From CAYQTK01 sp964420375 (lineage in GTDB: Bacteria > RBG-13-61-14 > DATKZS01): DNA of 15,464 bases. Numbering within the stretch: position 1 is the stretch's first letter; each line of letters begins with the position of its first letter. The DNA lies in the NCBI GenBank assembly GCA_964420375.1, contig CAYQTK010000090.1:1-15464 (forward strand), in the 5' to 3' direction. Shown here one piece after another: positions 13,465 through 15,464 of the stretch. Position numbers and translations under genes: made by a program. The notes beneath the pieces were generated by a model. That model worked only from the letters and a program-made list of their open reading frames with translations. It was not told the DNA's origin and searched no databases.

Positions 13465-14976
13465 ATGGGCTTAAATATCGGAGACTTTCTGACCAGGAGA
13501 GCCAGGCTGACACCTGACCGCGAAGGGCTGGTATGCGAGGGAACAAGGCGGACGTTTTCCGAGCTTAATGAAAGGTCCAATCGGCTTGCCCGGGCCATGC
13601 AGAAGCTGGGCGTACAGGCAGGCGAAAGGGTGGCCATACTCGCGCTCAACGAACCGCAGTACTACGACCTTTACTTCGGCCTGGGCAAGATGGGGGCCAT
13701 ACTGGTTCCCGTCAATTATCGTCTGGCCGCACCGGAGATCCAATACATCGTGTCCGACTGCGGGGCCAAGGTATTTCTCTTCGGCAAGGAGTACATTGAA
13801 ACCGTGGATTCCATCCGCAACGATATCCCCGCGGACAAGCTGGTGGCGCTCTTCGACGATCCGCCGGAATGGGCCCTCTCCTATGAAGAGCTCTTAAAAC
13901 CGGAATCGTCCGAAGAAGTCATGCACGTGGGCGGAGGTGACGACACCTTGTCCATCCTCTACACCTCGGGCACAACCGGCCGTCCCAAGGGGGCCATGCT
14001 CACTCACGACAACTACTTCGACACCTCGGTTACCATGCTGGCCACACTCGGCTGGTCCGGCGACACCTTCCTGGTGGCCCTGCCGCTGTTCCACATCGGT
14101 GCACTGGCGGGAGTGCCCATGTTCGTCCACTTCGGACAAAGGGCGGTGCTGCTCCGCAGCTTCGACGCCAAGCGGTTCCTGGAGCTTCTCTCCGAAGAAA
14201 AGGTGACCGGCTTCGGGTCTGTTCCCGCACTTCTGATGTTTTTGAAGCTCGTGCCCGAGTTCGAAACCTATGACTGGAGCTCGGTAAACCTGGTCCTGGT
14301 CTATGCCGCTCCCGTACCGGTGACCTTGTTGAAGGAGTACGAACAGGCGGGCATCGAGGTCCGCCAGCTTTACGGACTCACCGAATGCACCGGCCCGGCG
14401 TCGGTGATCGACGCGGAACACGCCATGAGCAAGGCGGGCTCCTGCGGCCTTCCCATGTTCCACACCGACATTATGCTGGTTGACGACAACGGCCGGGAAG
14501 TGGCCGCCGGCGAGTTGGGCGAGGTCATCATCAAGGCGGCGAATGTAATGAAGGGCTACTGGAACCGTCCGGAAGAGTCGGCCAAGACCATAAAGAACGG
14601 CTGGCTTTATACCGGTGACCTTGCCAAAAAGGACGAAGACGGATACCTGTATATCCTCGACCGGAAGAAAGACATGATCATCTCGGGCGGAGAGAACATC
14701 TACCCCGCGGAGATCGAGGACATAATCCTTTCCCATCCCCAGGTCCAGGACGTGGGTGTTATCGGCATACCCGACGAAAAGTGGGGAGAGGCGGTCAAGG
14801 CCATCATCGTAAGAAAGCCCGGCGAGGAGCTAACCGAAGCGGAACTTATCAACTGGTGCAAGGACAGGATCGGCAAGTTCAAGATACCCAAGAGCGTCGA
14901 GTTCACCGACGCCATACCCCGTACCCCCACCGGCAAGATTCTTAAAAGGGAACTCCGGGCACAGTATCTTAGATGA
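13465..14976 (+). CDS. AMP-forming acyl-CoA synthetase (probable fatty acid--CoA ligase)
   Basis: A 503-residue ANL-superfamily adenylate-forming enzyme that activates a carboxylic acid with ATP and then transfers it to CoA. Motifs in order: P-loop YTSGTTGRPKG (166-176), LPLFH (207-211), YGLTE (303-307), YTGD (382-385), hinge DRKKDMIISGGENIYP (399-414) and the catalytic Lys491 in PTGKILK. Length and motifs fit medium- or long-chain fatty acid or aromatic acid ligases; substrate cannot be fixed from sequence. AAGGAG at 13451-13456 places the ATG at 13465 at a spacing of 8, better than the overlapping GTG at 13462. No beta-oxidation partner lies in the window, and the gene appears to be transcribed alone. 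No signal peptide or membrane helix. The large antisense ORF (13894-14736) is a shadow. Confidence 0.95.
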   Translation: MGLNIGDFLTRRARLTPDREGLVCEGTRRTFSELNERSNRLARAMQKLGVQAGERVAILALNEPQYYDLYFGLGKMGAILVPVNYRLAAPEIQYIVSDCGAKVFLFGKEYIETVDSIRNDIPADKLVALFDDPPEWALSYEELLKPESSEEVMHVGGGDDTLSILYTSGTTGRPKGAMLTHDNYFDTSVTMLATLGWSGDTFLVALPLFHIGALAGVPMFVHFGQRAVLLRSFDAKRFLELLSEEKVTGFGSVPALLMFLKLVPEFETYDWSSVNLVLVYAAPVPVTLLKEYEQAGIEVRQLYGLTECTGPASVIDAEHAMSKAGSCGLPMFHTDIMLVDDNGREVAAGELGEVIIKAANVMKGYWNRPEESAKTIKNGWLYTGDLAKKDEDGYLYILDRKKDMIISGGENIYPAEIEDIILSHPQVQDVGVIGIPDEKWGEAVKAIIVRKPGEELTEAELINWCKDRIGKFKIPKSVEFTDAIPRTPTGKILKRELRAQYLR

Positions 14977-15138
14977 ACTTGTTTAAATAACTTTCCGCCT
15001 GAGTACTTCACCGCGGCTGTCTTCATTGTTTTTCAGAGAACTGGTTGGATGCGGCATGGTCATCACCCTGGCCCTGTCCTGAACTGAAGCTCTGCTCCCC
15101 TGTCACCCTCCTTGCCGGCGACAGCTCCGCACTTTTAC

Positions 15139-15260
15139 CTAGTGCTCTGTCAGACGTTTTTCGTCGTTTATAAGACAGCTCTTCTTCGTGCGAGCGACTT
15201 TTAGTCGCGACTAAAGTCGCTCGCACACTATGCGTCAGTGTAAGCTTGACAAGGCACTAG
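15139..15260. mobile_element. Complete MITE-like element of the CTAGTGC family
   Basis: The best copy of the family: terminal inverted repeats CTAGTGCTCTGTCA (15139-15152) and TTGACAAGGCACTAG (15246-15260) enclose a 122-bp element. The centre (15188-15226) is a near-perfect hairpin with 17-bp arms (GTGCGAGCGACTTT and its inverse), one bulged T and a CGCG loop. There is no ORF of its own. CTAG at both outer ends would fit insertion at a TA or CTAG target, as for IS630/Tc1-mariner type elements, but no transposase is present here. Confidence 0.75.
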
Positions 15261-15454
15261 TTCCTGTTGCAGAACTCCGTTTTCGGAAAGCTTGCTTTCG
15301 CTTTCATAAGTTCCGGCTTGCAGGAACTTCAAAAAAGGCGCATCGTAAACTGTGGGCCTTTTGTGGAGCGCATTTCCGGGAAGCAAGCTTCCCGGCGTAA
15401 AAAGCGGCACAGCAAGCCTGTCTGCGTGCCTGTCTGCCGTGTCCGGCACAGGCA
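15259..15454. repeat. Cluster of five to six short hairpins
   Basis: Successive inverted repeats: AGTTC/GAACT (15259-15276), GAAAGC/GCTTTC (15286-15299), AAGTTCC/GGAACTT (15308-15329), AAAAGGC/GCCTTTT (15333-15362), CCGGGAAGC/GCTTCCCGG (15376-15395) and TGCCTGT/ACAGGCA with inner GCCG/CGGC (15427-15454). The first and third are similar to each other in arm and loop (TTGCAG). A minus-strand ORF reads through the whole stretch into the adjacent repeat end, but shows no family features. The cluster may continue beyond the window. Confidence 0.5.
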
Positions 15455-15464
15455 GGGAACGCAC

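Noticed and set aside
15228..15464. Minus-strand 78-codon ORF at the right edge
   Set aside because: It runs through a series of inverted repeats and ends within the terminal repeat of the MITE-like element; composition and context fit non-coding DNA, although sequence beyond the edge could change this.

Overview
The window suggests a free-living, mesophilic-looking bacterium with fairly GC-rich coding DNA and AT-rich, repeat-laden spacers. Protein sequence style (SecA with a zinc-binding SEC-C tail, a solitary ECF substrate-binding subunit, a Na/Pi cotransporter with a PhoU-like tail, a fatty acyl-CoA ligase) would fit a Desulfobacterota/Deltaproteobacteria-type or syntrophic Firmicutes-type organism. 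I cannot place it more precisely from sequence alone, and base composition was judged by eye, not counted.

Layout: 1-1716 is the 3' part of secA (5' end outside the window). It converges, with 3 bp between stop codons, on a solitary Eco57I-like N6-adenine DNA methyltransferase on the minus strand (1720-3915), whose probable promoter overlaps a perfect palindrome. 4230-5496 is a graveyard of mobile-element relics: a 99-bp MITE-like element, an IS4-type insertion sequence reduced to its ends and a frameshifted C-terminal transposase fragment, and two copies of a dispersed GTGCGAGCGAC repeat. An ECF transporter S component follows (5497-6549). 6550-7670 has no convincing protein gene, but holds two good sigma-70-type promoters, a region of about 220 nt dense in complementary stems (candidate structured RNA) and a 100-nt hairpin closed by a perfect 10-bp stem. 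Then come a SprT-like metallopeptidase (7671-8456) and a phosphoglycerate-mutase-like gene (8546-10120). A double copy of the dispersed repeat (10182-10403) precedes a DUF58 protein (10437-11483). A minus-strand Na/Pi cotransporter (11586-13235) is divergent from an acyl-CoA synthetase (13465-14976). The window ends in another complete repeat element (15139-15260) and a cluster of small hairpins.

The most remarkable feature is the 524-residue phosphoglycerate-mutase-like protein. It carries the whole cofactor-independent PGM (iPGM/GpmI) fold in circularly permuted order: the part normally C-terminal comes first, the part normally N-terminal comes second, and the new termini fall in the middle of the phosphotransferase domain. 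All seven recognisable metal/nucleophile residues are kept, but two substrate-binding loops are altered. Second in interest is a dispersed palindromic element family with CTAGTGC...GCACTAG-type ends, found at five places in 15 kb.

The genes do not form one pathway. They are mostly single-gene transcription units separated by repeats; only the SprT-like and PGM-like genes look as if they could be cotranscribed.
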